Positions 1-6,584 of a DNA stretch of 9,405 nucleotides are shown here, in pieces. The DNA is from UBA2982 sp040081395 (GTDB lineage: Bacteria > Gemmatimonadota > Gemmatimonadetes > Longimicrobiales > Gaopeijiaceae), in assembly GCA_040081395.1 (NCBI GenBank), contig JBEBGN010000125.1, positions 1 to 9,405 of the forward strand. The letters are read 5' to 3'. The first letter of the stretch is position 1. Every line of letters begins with the position of its first letter. The translations under genes and the position numbers were made by a program. The notes under the pieces are model-generated. The model was not told where the DNA came from, searched no databases, and saw nothing but the letters and a program-made list of their open reading frames with translations.

Positions 1-207
1 GCGCCGGACACGGCTTTTCCGCGTGGTCATGCTGTGCGCTTCTACCTCGCGCTGTTGGTCTTCTACCTCGCCGTCGGCTCGCCGCTGGACCAGATCGGCG
101 AACGTTTCCTTTTCAGCGCGCACATGGCGCAGCACCAGTTGCTGGTCTATCCGGCAGCGATTCTGTTCCTGCTCGGTCTGCCCCACTGGATGGTCGATCC
201 CGTCCTC
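1..207 (+). pseudogene. ctaG: Fragment of CtaG-type cytochrome c oxidase assembly protein (cut at both ends)
   Basis: Plus frame 1 is open from the first base and encodes about 69 residues. They resemble the Caa3_CtaG membrane family, which helps assemble copper-containing haem-copper oxidases. Visible features are a hydrophobic segment (VRFYLALLVFYLAV), then SPLD, the hallmark SAHMAQH block with its histidines (about residues 38-44), and a second hydrophobic segment ending GLPHWM. The family is normally well over 200 residues with several membrane helices. The N-terminus lies beyond the window. On the right, homology stops around VDPVL, where the DNA becomes the antisense of trpD. The frame stays open to 1647 only because it reads antisense trpD and out-of-frame truA. 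The family call is from recalled motifs and is fairly secure. Whether the truncation is biological or an assembly artefact cannot be told from the sequence. Confidence 0.8.
193..207. other. Breakpoint joining ctaG and the 3' end of trpD head-on
   Basis: Left of here plus frame 1 reads as CtaG. Right of here the minus strand reads as TrpD. The 15 bases in between can be read as either: VDPVL on the plus strand fits CtaG, and EDGID on the minus strand fits the TrpD C-terminal helix. The two coding frames share the same codon boundaries, so neither meets a stop at the joint. Both genes lose their expected ends: TrpD its last ten or so residues and CtaG most of its helices. The overlap of the two homologies suggests a short shared sequence at the joint. 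That would fit microhomology-mediated rearrangement, or an amplification or assembly chimera. Confidence 0.7.
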
Positions 208-1176
208 GGCCAGCCGAGCCGCCTCCTCCCACGACTCGGCCGCACCCCCCACGATGAGCGCGGCGGCTGCGTTCATGACCACGGCGGCGCGCGGCGAACC
301 GGGCTTCCCGGCGAGCACCTCCTCGATCATGACGGCGTTGCGGGCGGGGTCGCCGCCGGCCAGCTCCTCAACGCGCGCTTCCTTCAGCCCGACCTCCTTC
401 GGCGACATCTCGTAGGTGCGGATCCGTTCGCCGATGAGCTCGGCGACGCGGGTCTTCCCGACGGGGCTGACCTCGTCCATGCCGGGCTCGCCGTGCACCA
501 CGAGGGCGCGCACGTGGCCGAGCTCGCGGAGCGCCCCGGGCACCAGATCGAGCAGCGCAGGGTCCGCGACGCCGACGACCTGACGCCTCGCACCCGCGGG
601 GTTCGTCAGGGGGCCGAGGATGTTCATGATGGTGGTGATGCCGAGCGCCTTCCGGACGGGGCCGACGTGCTTCATCGCGGGATGGAGCAGCGGGGCGAAC
701 ATGAACACGATGCCGGCCTCGGCCAGGACCTCGCCCATCCGCGCGGGGGTCAGGTCGATGCGGACGCCGAGCGCCTCGAGCACGTCGGCGCTCCCGCACT
801 TGGAGGTGAAGGAGCGGTTGCCGTGCTTGGCCACGGGGATCCCCGCCCCCGCAACCACCAGAGCTGCTGCGGTCGAGATGTTGAACGTGGTCACGGTGCC
901 GCCACCGGTGCCCGCGGTGTCGACGAGGCGATCGGTGTAGGTGGAGGCCACGGGCACCATCGCTTTGCGGAGCGCGCGCACCCCGCCCGCCACCTCGGCG
1001 GTGTCGATCCCCTTGGCCCGCAGGCCCACGAGCAGACCCGCGATCTGAGCCTCGGAAGCGCCCCCCTGCATGATGCGGTCGAAGGCCGCTTCGGCCTCCT
1101 GCACGGTGAGCGACCTACCCCGCGCGACCGCCTCCAGCAGGGCGGTCAGGTCGGGGGTTCCGGGATCGGCACTCAT
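193..1176 (-). CDS. trpD: Anthranilate phosphoribosyltransferase TrpD, 3' end missing
   Basis: TrpD transfers phosphoribose from PRPP to anthranilate, the second step committed to tryptophan synthesis, in the cytoplasm. Reading from the ATG at 1176 gives 328 recognisable residues. An N-terminal helical region comes first. Then come the glycine-rich PRPP loop DTAGTGGGT (about 86-94), FNIST (98-102), the anthranilate-site block KHGNRS (117-122), and PVRKALGITT..NILGPLTNP (about 173-193). HGEPGMDEVSP and MNAAAALIVGG follow towards the C-terminus. The last recognisable piece is AARLAEDGID. About a dozen terminal residues and the stop are absent, and the frame runs on, open, through 64 codons of antisense ctaG to the window edge. 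GAGGA just upstream of the ATG is a plausible, closely spaced ribosome site. It is divergent from truA, and no other trp gene is visible. Identity is very secure; integrity of the 3' end is not. Confidence 0.93.
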
Positions 1177-1206
1177 GGGGTCCTCGCCTACGGTGAGAGG
1201 GCCAAA

Positions 1207-1236
1207 ACACTAATGACGGCGCGGCTTTTCGGCCAA
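1207..1236 (-). promoter_or_regulatory. Possible trpD promoter
   Basis: On the minus strand TTGGCC (1236-1231) lies 18 bases before TAGTGT (1212-1207). This is a recognisable though weak sigma-70-like pair with the T/A/T positions of the -10 box kept. Transcription would begin near 1200, leaving a leader of about 24 bases before the trpD ATG at 1176. The leader is too short for a classical attenuator. It lies back to back with, and does not overlap, the truA promoter. Confidence 0.33.
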
Positions 1237-1257
1237 TCGGACCCCTGCTGGGTTCGC

Positions 1258-1285
1258 TTGACATCACCCCCTGCCCCTCTAGACT
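1258..1285 (+). promoter_or_regulatory. Promoter of the truA-pur operon, predicted leaderless start
   Basis: TTGACA (1258-1263) is a perfect -35 box. Sixteen bases later comes TAGACT (1280-1285), a -10 box keeping the key first T, second A and last T. Counting six bases on from the hexamer puts +1 at 1292, which is the first base of the truA GTG. The bases between (1286-1291) hold no Shine-Dalgarno sequence. The in-frame TAG at 1280-1282 is part of the -10 box and rules out any earlier truA start. This is the only convincing promoter seen on the plus strand and probably drives the genes downstream. Confidence 0.62.
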
Positions 1286-1291
1286 TACCGC

Positions 1292-2089
1292 GTGGAAGCC
1301 CCCGACTCGACCGTCCGCCTTCTCCTCACCGTCCAATACGACGGTGGCGGCTTCCACGGATGGCAGCTCCAGCCCGACCACCGGACGGTCCAGGGTGTGC
1401 TCGAGGAGGTCATCGGGCGGGTCACGGATCGTCCCTGCACGGTGCTCGGCTCGGGGCGCACCGACACCGGCGTCCACGCCACCGGACAGGTCGCCGCGGT
1501 GGACGTGCCCGCGAGCTGGACCCCCGAGAAGCTGCACCGGGCCCTCGACGCGCTCCTTCCCCACGACGTGTGGGTCGAGTCCGTACGGCAGGTGCACCCG
1601 GGGTTCCACCCGCGCTTCGACGCGACGGCGCGCACCTATCTATATAGAGTGGGTACGCACGCGAGCGCGGCCTCCCCGTTCCATCGGCGCTGGTGCTGGG
1701 CCCTGGGCGAGCCACTCGACCTGGATCTCCTGGCAGCGGCCGCGACGCCCCTCGTGGGTCGCCACTCGTTCGAGTCCTTCGCCAAGTCGGGGCAGCCGGA
1801 GCGCGGCGACATGTGCACCGTAGCCGCGGCTACCTGGTCGGAGTGGCAGCTGGGGCCTGGGTTCTCGATCACGGCCGACCGCTACCTGCACCACATGGTG
1901 CGGTACCTGGTCGGCACCATGGTCGATGTCGCGCGCGGGCGTCGCCCGCTCGAGGACATTCCTCGGCTGCTCGCACGCACGCCGGGCCTGACCACGTCAC
2001 CCCCCGCACCACCCGAAGGGCTCTTCCTGAGCCACGTCGAATACGAACCGAACCGCGTATCCACCCCGAGGAGAACCGCCACGGTATGA
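1292..2089 (+). CDS. truA: tRNA pseudouridine(38-40) synthase TruA
   Basis: TruA converts uridines 38-40 in the tRNA anticodon arm to pseudouridine. The 265-residue product is close to the usual length (E. coli about 270). It shows LLTVQYDGGGFHGWQ near the N-terminus, then the catalytic block GSGRTDTGVHA with the nucleophilic Asp at residue 58. RTYLYRV is at 114-120, SFESFAKSG at 159-167, and YLHHMVRYLVGTMVDV, the C-terminal family block, at about 198-213. The GTG at 1292 is the only usable start: an in-frame stop lies 10 bases upstream and there is no in-frame ATG before the YDG motif. No ribosome-binding site precedes it, consistent with the predicted leaderless mRNA. Its TGA overlaps the tal ATG (ATGA). 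An unusual AT-rich patch with the rare codons CTA and AGA lies at 1637-1648. Confidence 0.95.
   Translation: MEAPDSTVRLLLTVQYDGGGFHGWQLQPDHRTVQGVLEEVIGRVTDRPCTVLGSGRTDTGVHATGQVAAVDVPASWTPEKLHRALDALLPHDVWVESVRQVHPGFHPRFDATARTYLYRVGTHASAASPFHRRWCWALGEPLDLDLLAAAATPLVGRHSFESFAKSGQPERGDMCTVAAATWSEWQLGPGFSITADRYLHHMVRYLVGTMVDVARGRRPLEDIPRLLARTPGLTTSPPAPPEGLFLSHVEYEPNRVSTPRRTATV
2068..2074 (+). promoter_or_regulatory. Ribosome-binding site of tal
   Basis: GAGGAGA inside the last truA codons stands 11 bases before the ATG at 2086. It selects this ATG, which also matches the conserved MKIFLDTA N-terminus, over longer in-frame starts lying within truA. With the ATGA overlap it indicates that tal is translated by coupling to truA. 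Confidence 0.6.
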
Positions 2090-2742
2090 AGATCTTCCTG
2101 GACACGGCCGACCTCGGGGAGATCCGCCGCGCGGCGGACGCGGGGCTCATCGATGGCATCACCACGAACCCCTCGCTCGTGGCGAAGGTCGCGGGCAAGC
2201 GCGATCCGAAGGAGATCTACCTGGAGATCTGCCAGGCCGTGAACGGCCCGGTGAGCCTCGAGGTCGTCGGGCTGGATCTCGATACGATGATCGCGGAGGG
2301 AAAGAGGCTCGCGGCCATCCACGAGAACGCGGTGGTGAAGGTCCCGCTCACGGAAGCCGGGCTGAAGGCGTGTCGCGCGCTGGTCGCCGAAGGGCACCGG
2401 GTGAACGTCACGCTCTGCTTCTCGGTGACCCAGGCCCACCTCGCGGCCAAAGCGGGGGCCTCGTACATCTCGCCGTTCGTGGGTCGCATCGACGACATCG
2501 CGGGCGAGGGCATGGAGCTGATCCAGCAGATCCGGCAGGTGTACGACAACTACGGCTTCGAGACGGAGATCCTGGTCGCCTCCATCCGGAACCCGGTGCA
2601 CGTGGTGGAGTCATTGATGATAGGAGCGGACTGCTGCACGATCCCGCCGAGCGTGCTCTGGCAACTCAGCAAGCATCCCCTCACCGACAAGGGGCTCGAC
2701 GGGTTCATGAAGGACTGGCAGGCGCTGGGCGCCAAGATCTAG
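2086..2742 (+). CDS. tal: Small (TalC/Fsa-type) transaldolase
   Basis: Transaldolase moves a dihydroxyacetone unit between sugar phosphates in the non-oxidative pentose phosphate pathway, linking ribose-5-phosphate supply to glycolysis. The product has 218 residues, the length of the short class I aldolase family (E. coli FsaA 220). The FsaA active-site positions line up without gaps: D6, N28, Schiff-base K85 (in VVKVPLT), T109, R134 and S166. Residues 59 and 131, which separate the two activities, are Glu and Phe. These are the transaldolase residues; E. coli FsaA has Gln and Tyr. So I call it transaldolase rather than fructose-6-phosphate aldolase. The start overlaps the truA stop by four bases, and htrA follows after 18 bases. 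A link to the purine genes through PRPP supply is possible but is inference. Confidence 0.9.
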   Translation: MKIFLDTADLGEIRRAADAGLIDGITTNPSLVAKVAGKRDPKEIYLEICQAVNGPVSLEVVGLDLDTMIAEGKRLAAIHENAVVKVPLTEAGLKACRALVAEGHRVNVTLCFSVTQAHLAAKAGASYISPFVGRIDDIAGEGMELIQQIRQVYDNYGFETEILVASIRNPVHVVESLMIGADCCTIPPSVLWQLSKHPLTDKGLDGFMKDWQALGAKI

Positions 2743-2760
2743 AGAACGCCGAACCCTGAG

Positions 2761-4203
2761 ATGAACAGAGCCCCACACCGCGCACCGCCCCGGACCCGCT
2801 GGCTCGCGCTCGCGGCCTTGGCAGCGTGCGCGCCCGAAGGGGGCGTTGCGGGTGAGGCCGCGGCCTCCGCGAGCGCGGTCGAAGCCTACGCGCCGGCGAC
2901 CCTCGAGCAGTCGGTCGAGCAGTCCGCACAACTCGACCAGAGCCGCTCCACTGCGATCGTGCGCGCGGCGAGCCGCGTCGCGCCCGCGGTGGTGAGCGTG
3001 AACGTGATCAGCACGCAGCCGATCCAGGCGCGCTCGATGTGGGACGAGTTCTTCCTGCCACCGGGCGCTGCGCGCCGTGCGGTGAGCTTCGGCTCGGGCG
3101 TGATCGTGCGCTCCGAGGGGATCATCGTCACCAACAACCATGTGATCGAGGGAGCCGACCAGATCCGCGTGACGCTCTCGACGGGTGAAGACGTCGAGGC
3201 CGAACTGGTGGGCTCCGACCCGCTCGCCGACATCGCCGTGCTGCGCGTGCAGGGGCGCAACCTTCCGGTCGCCCCGGTGGGATCGGTCGAAGGGCTCCTG
3301 ATCGGCGAGTGGGCAGTCGCGATCGGCAATCCGCTCGGCAACTACGTCGGGGATACGCAGCCCACCGTCACGGCGGGGGTGGTCTCGGCGGTCGGCCGCA
3401 ACATCGCGCCTTCGTCCGGAGACCAGGGCTTCTATCTGGGCATGATCCAGACGGACGCCGCGATCAACCCGGGGAACTCGGGGGGCCCGCTGGTGAACGC
3501 CGCAGGAGAGGTGATCGGCATCAACGCCTCGATCATCTCGCGCAGCGGCGGCAGCGAGGGACTCGGCTTCGCCATCCCCATCGACCGGGCGCTCCGCATC
3601 GTCTCCGACCTGCTCGAGTTCGGCGAGATCCGCCGCGCTTGGGTGGGGTTCGAGGTGGAAGGGGTCGAGGCCGACGCCTGGGGGCGCACGCGCGGCGTGC
3701 GCATTGCCGGGGTGGCGCCGGGCTCCCCCGCCGCGAACGCATCCCTACGCGCCGGGGACCGGCTGCTCACGGCCAACGGCAAGCCACTCGCGGGACCGCT
3801 CGACTTCCAGGGTGCGCTACTCGACTCGCGAGCCGGGGACCGGATCACACTCCAGGTCGAAGGCCGGCCACGCCCCATCGAGATCGTGGCGGTCGCGTTC
3901 CCGTCCACGACCGCCACGCGCGTGCGCGTGCTCGAGGGGATCGATCTGATCACAGTCACGCCGCAGATCCGCGCAGAGCGTGGCCTGACCAGCGAGGCCG
4001 GCGCGCTCATCGCCGGGATCTCGAACGAGCTGGCCCAGCTGCTCCAGCTCGAGCCCGGAGACGTGATCGTGGGCGTGAATCGCACTCAAGTCCGGAGTGC
4101 GGAGGAGTTCGCGGAGATCCTGCAACGAGTGTCAGGCCAGTTCTCCTTGACGTTCGAGCGGGGCGGCGGCTACGGAGTGCGGAACCTCTCTCTCAGGCGA
4201 TGA
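2761..4203 (+). CDS. htrA: HtrA/DegP-family serine protease, predicted lipoprotein
   Basis: HtrA proteases degrade or refold misfolded proteins in the cell envelope. The 480-residue product (E. coli DegP about 474) begins with a basic stretch, then a hydrophobic segment ending LAAC, a lipobox with Cys at 23. This suggests signal peptidase II processing and a lipid anchor. A linker rich in Ala, Glu and Gln follows (about 24-65). The trypsin-like domain (about 66-290) carries the triad H127 (VTNNHVIEGA), D157 (DPLADIAVL) and S240 (NPGNSGGPL). Two PDZ domains follow: about 293-378, with GVRIAGVAPGSPAANASLRAGD, and about 390-470, with LELEPGD-like LQLEPGDVIVGVNR. The loop after the first strands is short. 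It starts 18 bases after tal with only weak GAG-type ribosome-binding sequence. Its stop overlaps a four-codon ORF leading to purB. Family is certain; lipoprotein status is probable. The residue after Cys is Ala, not Asp, which would favour the outer membrane under E. coli sorting rules. Confidence 0.93.
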   Translation: MNRAPHRAPPRTRWLALAALAACAPEGGVAGEAAASASAVEAYAPATLEQSVEQSAQLDQSRSTAIVRAASRVAPAVVSVNVISTQPIQARSMWDEFFLPPGAARRAVSFGSGVIVRSEGIIVTNNHVIEGADQIRVTLSTGEDVEAELVGSDPLADIAVLRVQGRNLPVAPVGSVEGLLIGEWAVAIGNPLGNYVGDTQPTVTAGVVSAVGRNIAPSSGDQGFYLGMIQTDAAINPGNSGGPLVNAAGEVIGINASIISRSGGSEGLGFAIPIDRALRIVSDLLEFGEIRRAWVGFEVEGVEADAWGRTRGVRIAGVAPGSPAANASLRAGDRLLTANGKPLAGPLDFQGALLDSRAGDRITLQVEGRPRPIEIVAVAFPSTTATRVRVLEGIDLITVTPQIRAERGLTSEAGALIAGISNELAQLLQLEPGDVIVGVNRTQVRSAEEFAEILQRVSGQFSLTFERGGGYGVRNLSLRR

Positions 4204-4214
4204 CCGAGCTTTGA
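4200..4214 (+). CDS. Four-codon ORF (MTEL) bridging htrA and purB, possible coupling relay
   Basis: ATG ACC GAG CTT TGA. Its ATG overlaps the htrA stop as ATGA (4200-4203), and its own TGA overlaps the purB TTG start as TTGA (4211-4214). Both overlaps are of the same kind used at other junctions in this operon. The arrangement could pass ribosomes from htrA to purB by two successive stop-restart events, since purB lacks a strong ribosome site. The geometry is seen directly. Translation of the peptide is inference, and chance is a real alternative for so short an ORF. Confidence 0.3.
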   Translation: MTEL

Positions 4215-5650
4215 CTTCCCTCGATCGCTACGTGCACCCGCTCACGGAACGCTACGCATCGAGGGAGATGCAGGCGGTCTTCTCCCCGGGCCGACGGTAC
4301 GGCATCTGGCGCCGCCTCTGGCTCGCGCTCGCGGAAGCGGAAGCCGAGCTGGGCCTCGACATCCCGGCCGCGGCGCTCACGCAGATGCGCGCGAAGCTCG
4401 ACACCATCGACCTGACCAAGGCCGCGGCGCTCGAGAAGCGCTTCCGCCACGATGTGATGGCGCACGTGCACCTGTACGGCGAGGACGCACCCGCCGCCGC
4501 GGGGATCATCCACCTGGGCGCTACCAGCGCCTATGTCGCGGACAATGCCGACCTGATTCTGCACCGCGAGGCGCTCGAGCTGACGCGCGCCCGCCTGGTG
4601 CGCTGCATGGACGCGTTGTCCGCGTTCGCGCGCACGCACGCGGGGCTCGCGACCCTGGCCTACACGCACTTCCAGCCGGCACAGCCCACCACGGTGGGCA
4701 AGCGCGCGACCCTCTGGATCCAGGACCTGCTGCTCGACCTCGAAGAGATCGACCACCGCCTCGCCACGCTCCGCTTCCGCGGCGTGAAGGGCACGACGGG
4801 CACGCAGGCATCGTTCCTCGAGCTGTTCGATGGCGATCACGGTAAGGTCGAGGCACTCGACGCGGCGGTGAGCACGCGCATGGGGTTCGCCGAGGCGTTC
4901 GCGGTGAGTGGCCAGACGTACACGAGGAAGATCGACTACCAGGTGCAGGCCGCGCTCGCGGGCGTGGCGGTGTCGGTCTCGAAGATCGGGCACGACCTGC
5001 GGCTGCTCGCCCACCTGCGCGAGGTGGAGGAACCGTTCGAGGAGGAGCAGATCGGCTCCTCGGCCATGCCCTACAAGCGCAACCCGATGCGCGCCGAGCG
5101 CATGTGCGCGCTCTCCCGCCACGTGATCGTGCTGGCCCAGGACCCGGCGTTCACCGCCGCCACCCAGTGGCTCGAGCGCACGCTCGACGACTCGGCGAAT
5201 CGGCGGCTTTCTATACCCGACGCGTTCCTCACGCTGGATGGCTCGTTGGTGCTGCTGGAGAACGTCGCCAAGGGGCTGATCGTGAACCCCGAGGTCGTGC
5301 GCAAGAATCTCGCGGAGCACCTTCCCTTTATGGCCGTGGAGACCATCTTGATGCACGCCGTTTCCAGGGGGGGGGACCGTCAGCAGCTGCACGAGCGTCT
5401 CCGCCAACATTCGATCTCGGCGGCCCAGCGCATGAAGGAGGGCGCCGAGGTGGACCTGCTCCAGCGGATCGCGGGGGACACAGCCTTCGGGCTGTCGCGG
5501 CCCGACCTCGACCGTCTGGCGGACGCGGCCAAGTACGTCGGGCGCGCACCCGAGCAGGTCACACGGTTCCTCGACGATCACGTCGAGCCCGCCCTCGCTC
5601 GTCATCGCGGGAACTCCCTCGCCCTCGCCGAGGCCACCCTCCATGTCTGA
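4211..5650 (+). CDS. purB: Adenylosuccinate lyase, animal-like form
   Basis: PurB splits SAICAR to AICAR plus fumarate and adenylosuccinate to AMP plus fumarate, so it acts twice in purine synthesis. It works as a soluble homotetramer. The 479-residue product aligns from recall almost end to end with human ADSL (484 residues): RYAS..M..VFS near the start, RHDVMAHVH at 80-87, AAGIIHLGATSAYV (about 96-109), THFQPAQPTTVGKR (152-165, catalytic-type His at 153), GTTGTQASFL (194-203), the fumarase/lyase signature GSSAMPYKRNPM (282-293) with the catalytic Ser loop, ERTLDDSANRR (322-332) and LPFMAVE. The start is TTG at 4211, chosen because homology begins at SLDRY and no ATG is available nearby. A run of nine G at 5367-5375 keeps the frame (SRGGDRQ). 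The last 8 bases overlap purC. Confidence 0.95.
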   Translation: MTSLDRYVHPLTERYASREMQAVFSPGRRYGIWRRLWLALAEAEAELGLDIPAAALTQMRAKLDTIDLTKAAALEKRFRHDVMAHVHLYGEDAPAAAGIIHLGATSAYVADNADLILHREALELTRARLVRCMDALSAFARTHAGLATLAYTHFQPAQPTTVGKRATLWIQDLLLDLEEIDHRLATLRFRGVKGTTGTQASFLELFDGDHGKVEALDAAVSTRMGFAEAFAVSGQTYTRKIDYQVQAALAGVAVSVSKIGHDLRLLAHLREVEEPFEEEQIGSSAMPYKRNPMRAERMCALSRHVIVLAQDPAFTAATQWLERTLDDSANRRLSIPDAFLTLDGSLVLLENVAKGLIVNPEVVRKNLAEHLPFMAVETILMHAVSRGGDRQQLHERLRQHSISAAQRMKEGAEVDLLQRIAGDTAFGLSRPDLDRLADAAKYVGRAPEQVTRFLDDHVEPALARHRGNSLALAEATLHV

Positions 5651-6584
5651 GTTCGCACCCGTGCTCGAGTCCCGCCTCGACCTCCGCCTCCTGCACCGCG
5701 GCAAGGTGCGCGACGTCTACGAGATCGACTCCGAGACGCTGCTCATGGTTGCGTCGGATCGCGTGAGCGCGTTCGACGTGGTGCTACCGCAGCCGATCCC
5801 GCACAAAGGCGAAGTGCTCACGCTGATCACCGCGTGGTGGCTCCAACAACTCGAGCGGGTGTTGCCGCACCACCTCATCGCCGTCGACCCCGACCTGATC
5901 GAGGAGCGTCACCCCGACCTCGCGGCGAGCCGCGACGTGTGGGCCCGTCGCGCCATGCTGGTGAAGCGCACCCAGCCCGTGCTCGTCGAGTGCGTGGTGC
6001 GCGGCTACATCACCGGCTCGGCCTGGAAGGAGTACGCCAAGACGGGCACGCTCGCGGGAGAAGCACTCGCCAAGGGCCTGCAAGAGAGCCAGAAGCTCGA
6101 TCCACCGTACTTCTCACCGGCCACCAAGGCGCAGACGGGGCACGACGAGAACATCACGTTCGGCCAAGTCGAGCAGCTGCTCGGGAAGGCGCTCGCCGGC
6201 CGGCTGCGGGATCTCACGCTTCAGGTGTATGGGTATGGCCGCGACGTCGCCAACACCAAGGGCATCATCTTGGCCGACACCAAGCTCGAGTTCGGCCACG
6301 ACGCGTCGGGCACGCTCCTGCTCATCGACGAGGTGCTCACGCCCGACTCGTCGCGCTTCTGGCCGAAGGAGAGCTACGCGGTCGGTCGCGGCCAGCCCTC
6401 GCTGGACAAGCAGCCGATCCGCGACTTCCTCGACGGCCTGAAGGACTGGAACAAGGCGCCTCCCGCGCCCGACCTACCGCCGGCGGTCGTGAAAGCGACC
6501 TCGGATCGGTACCAGGACGTATTCAAGCGGCTCACGGGAACGAGCCTCGCGGCGTATCACCCGCCCCGGTTCGGAACCTCCTGA
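5643..6584 (+). CDS. purC: SAICAR synthase PurC
   Basis: PurC joins CAIR and aspartate using ATP to make SAICAR, the substrate of the PurB encoded just upstream. The 313-residue length is that of the longer form (yeast Ade1 about 306) rather than the roughly 237-residue E. coli form. Motifs in order: RGKVRDVYE (19-27, ATP-grasp-like N-terminal loop), SDRVSAFDVVLP (38-49), KRTQPVLVECVVRGYITGS (108-126), DENITF (168-173), ADTKLEFG (211-218) and the metal/nucleotide block DEVLTPDSSRFW (229-240). The ATG lies inside the last codons of purB (8-base overlap), with GAGG nine bases ahead. Its TGA shares one base with the psd ATG (TGATG). The tight arrangement implies coupled expression with purB and psd. 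Confidence 0.96.
   Translation: MSEFAPVLESRLDLRLLHRGKVRDVYEIDSETLLMVASDRVSAFDVVLPQPIPHKGEVLTLITAWWLQQLERVLPHHLIAVDPDLIEERHPDLAASRDVWARRAMLVKRTQPVLVECVVRGYITGSAWKEYAKTGTLAGEALAKGLQESQKLDPPYFSPATKAQTGHDENITFGQVEQLLGKALAGRLRDLTLQVYGYGRDVANTKGIILADTKLEFGHDASGTLLLIDEVLTPDSSRFWPKESYAVGRGQPSLDKQPIRDFLDGLKDWNKAPPAPDLPPAVVKATSDRYQDVFKRLTGTSLAAYHPPRFGTS

Noticed and set aside
1177..1291. trp attenuator or riboswitch in the trpD-truA spacer
   Set aside because: The predicted trpD leader is only about 24 bases, with no tryptophan-codon leader peptide or paired stem followed by a T-run. The truA side has no leader at all.
34..1647. A 537-codon plus-strand open frame from a GTG at 34 through most of the trpD region into truA
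   Set aside because: Only the first 170 or so bases have family resemblance (CtaG). The remainder is the antisense of trpD and then out-of-frame truA, left open by GC-rich codon bias.
1693..2742. A longer tal reading starting within truA (349 residues)
   Set aside because: The extra N-terminal 131 residues are arginine-rich out-of-frame truA. Family homology and the ribosome site both place the start at 2086.
4193..5704. A 503-codon minus-strand open frame across purB
   Set aside because: The translation is rich in Arg, Gly, His and Leu with no recognisable motif, and the plus strand holds an unmistakable PurB.
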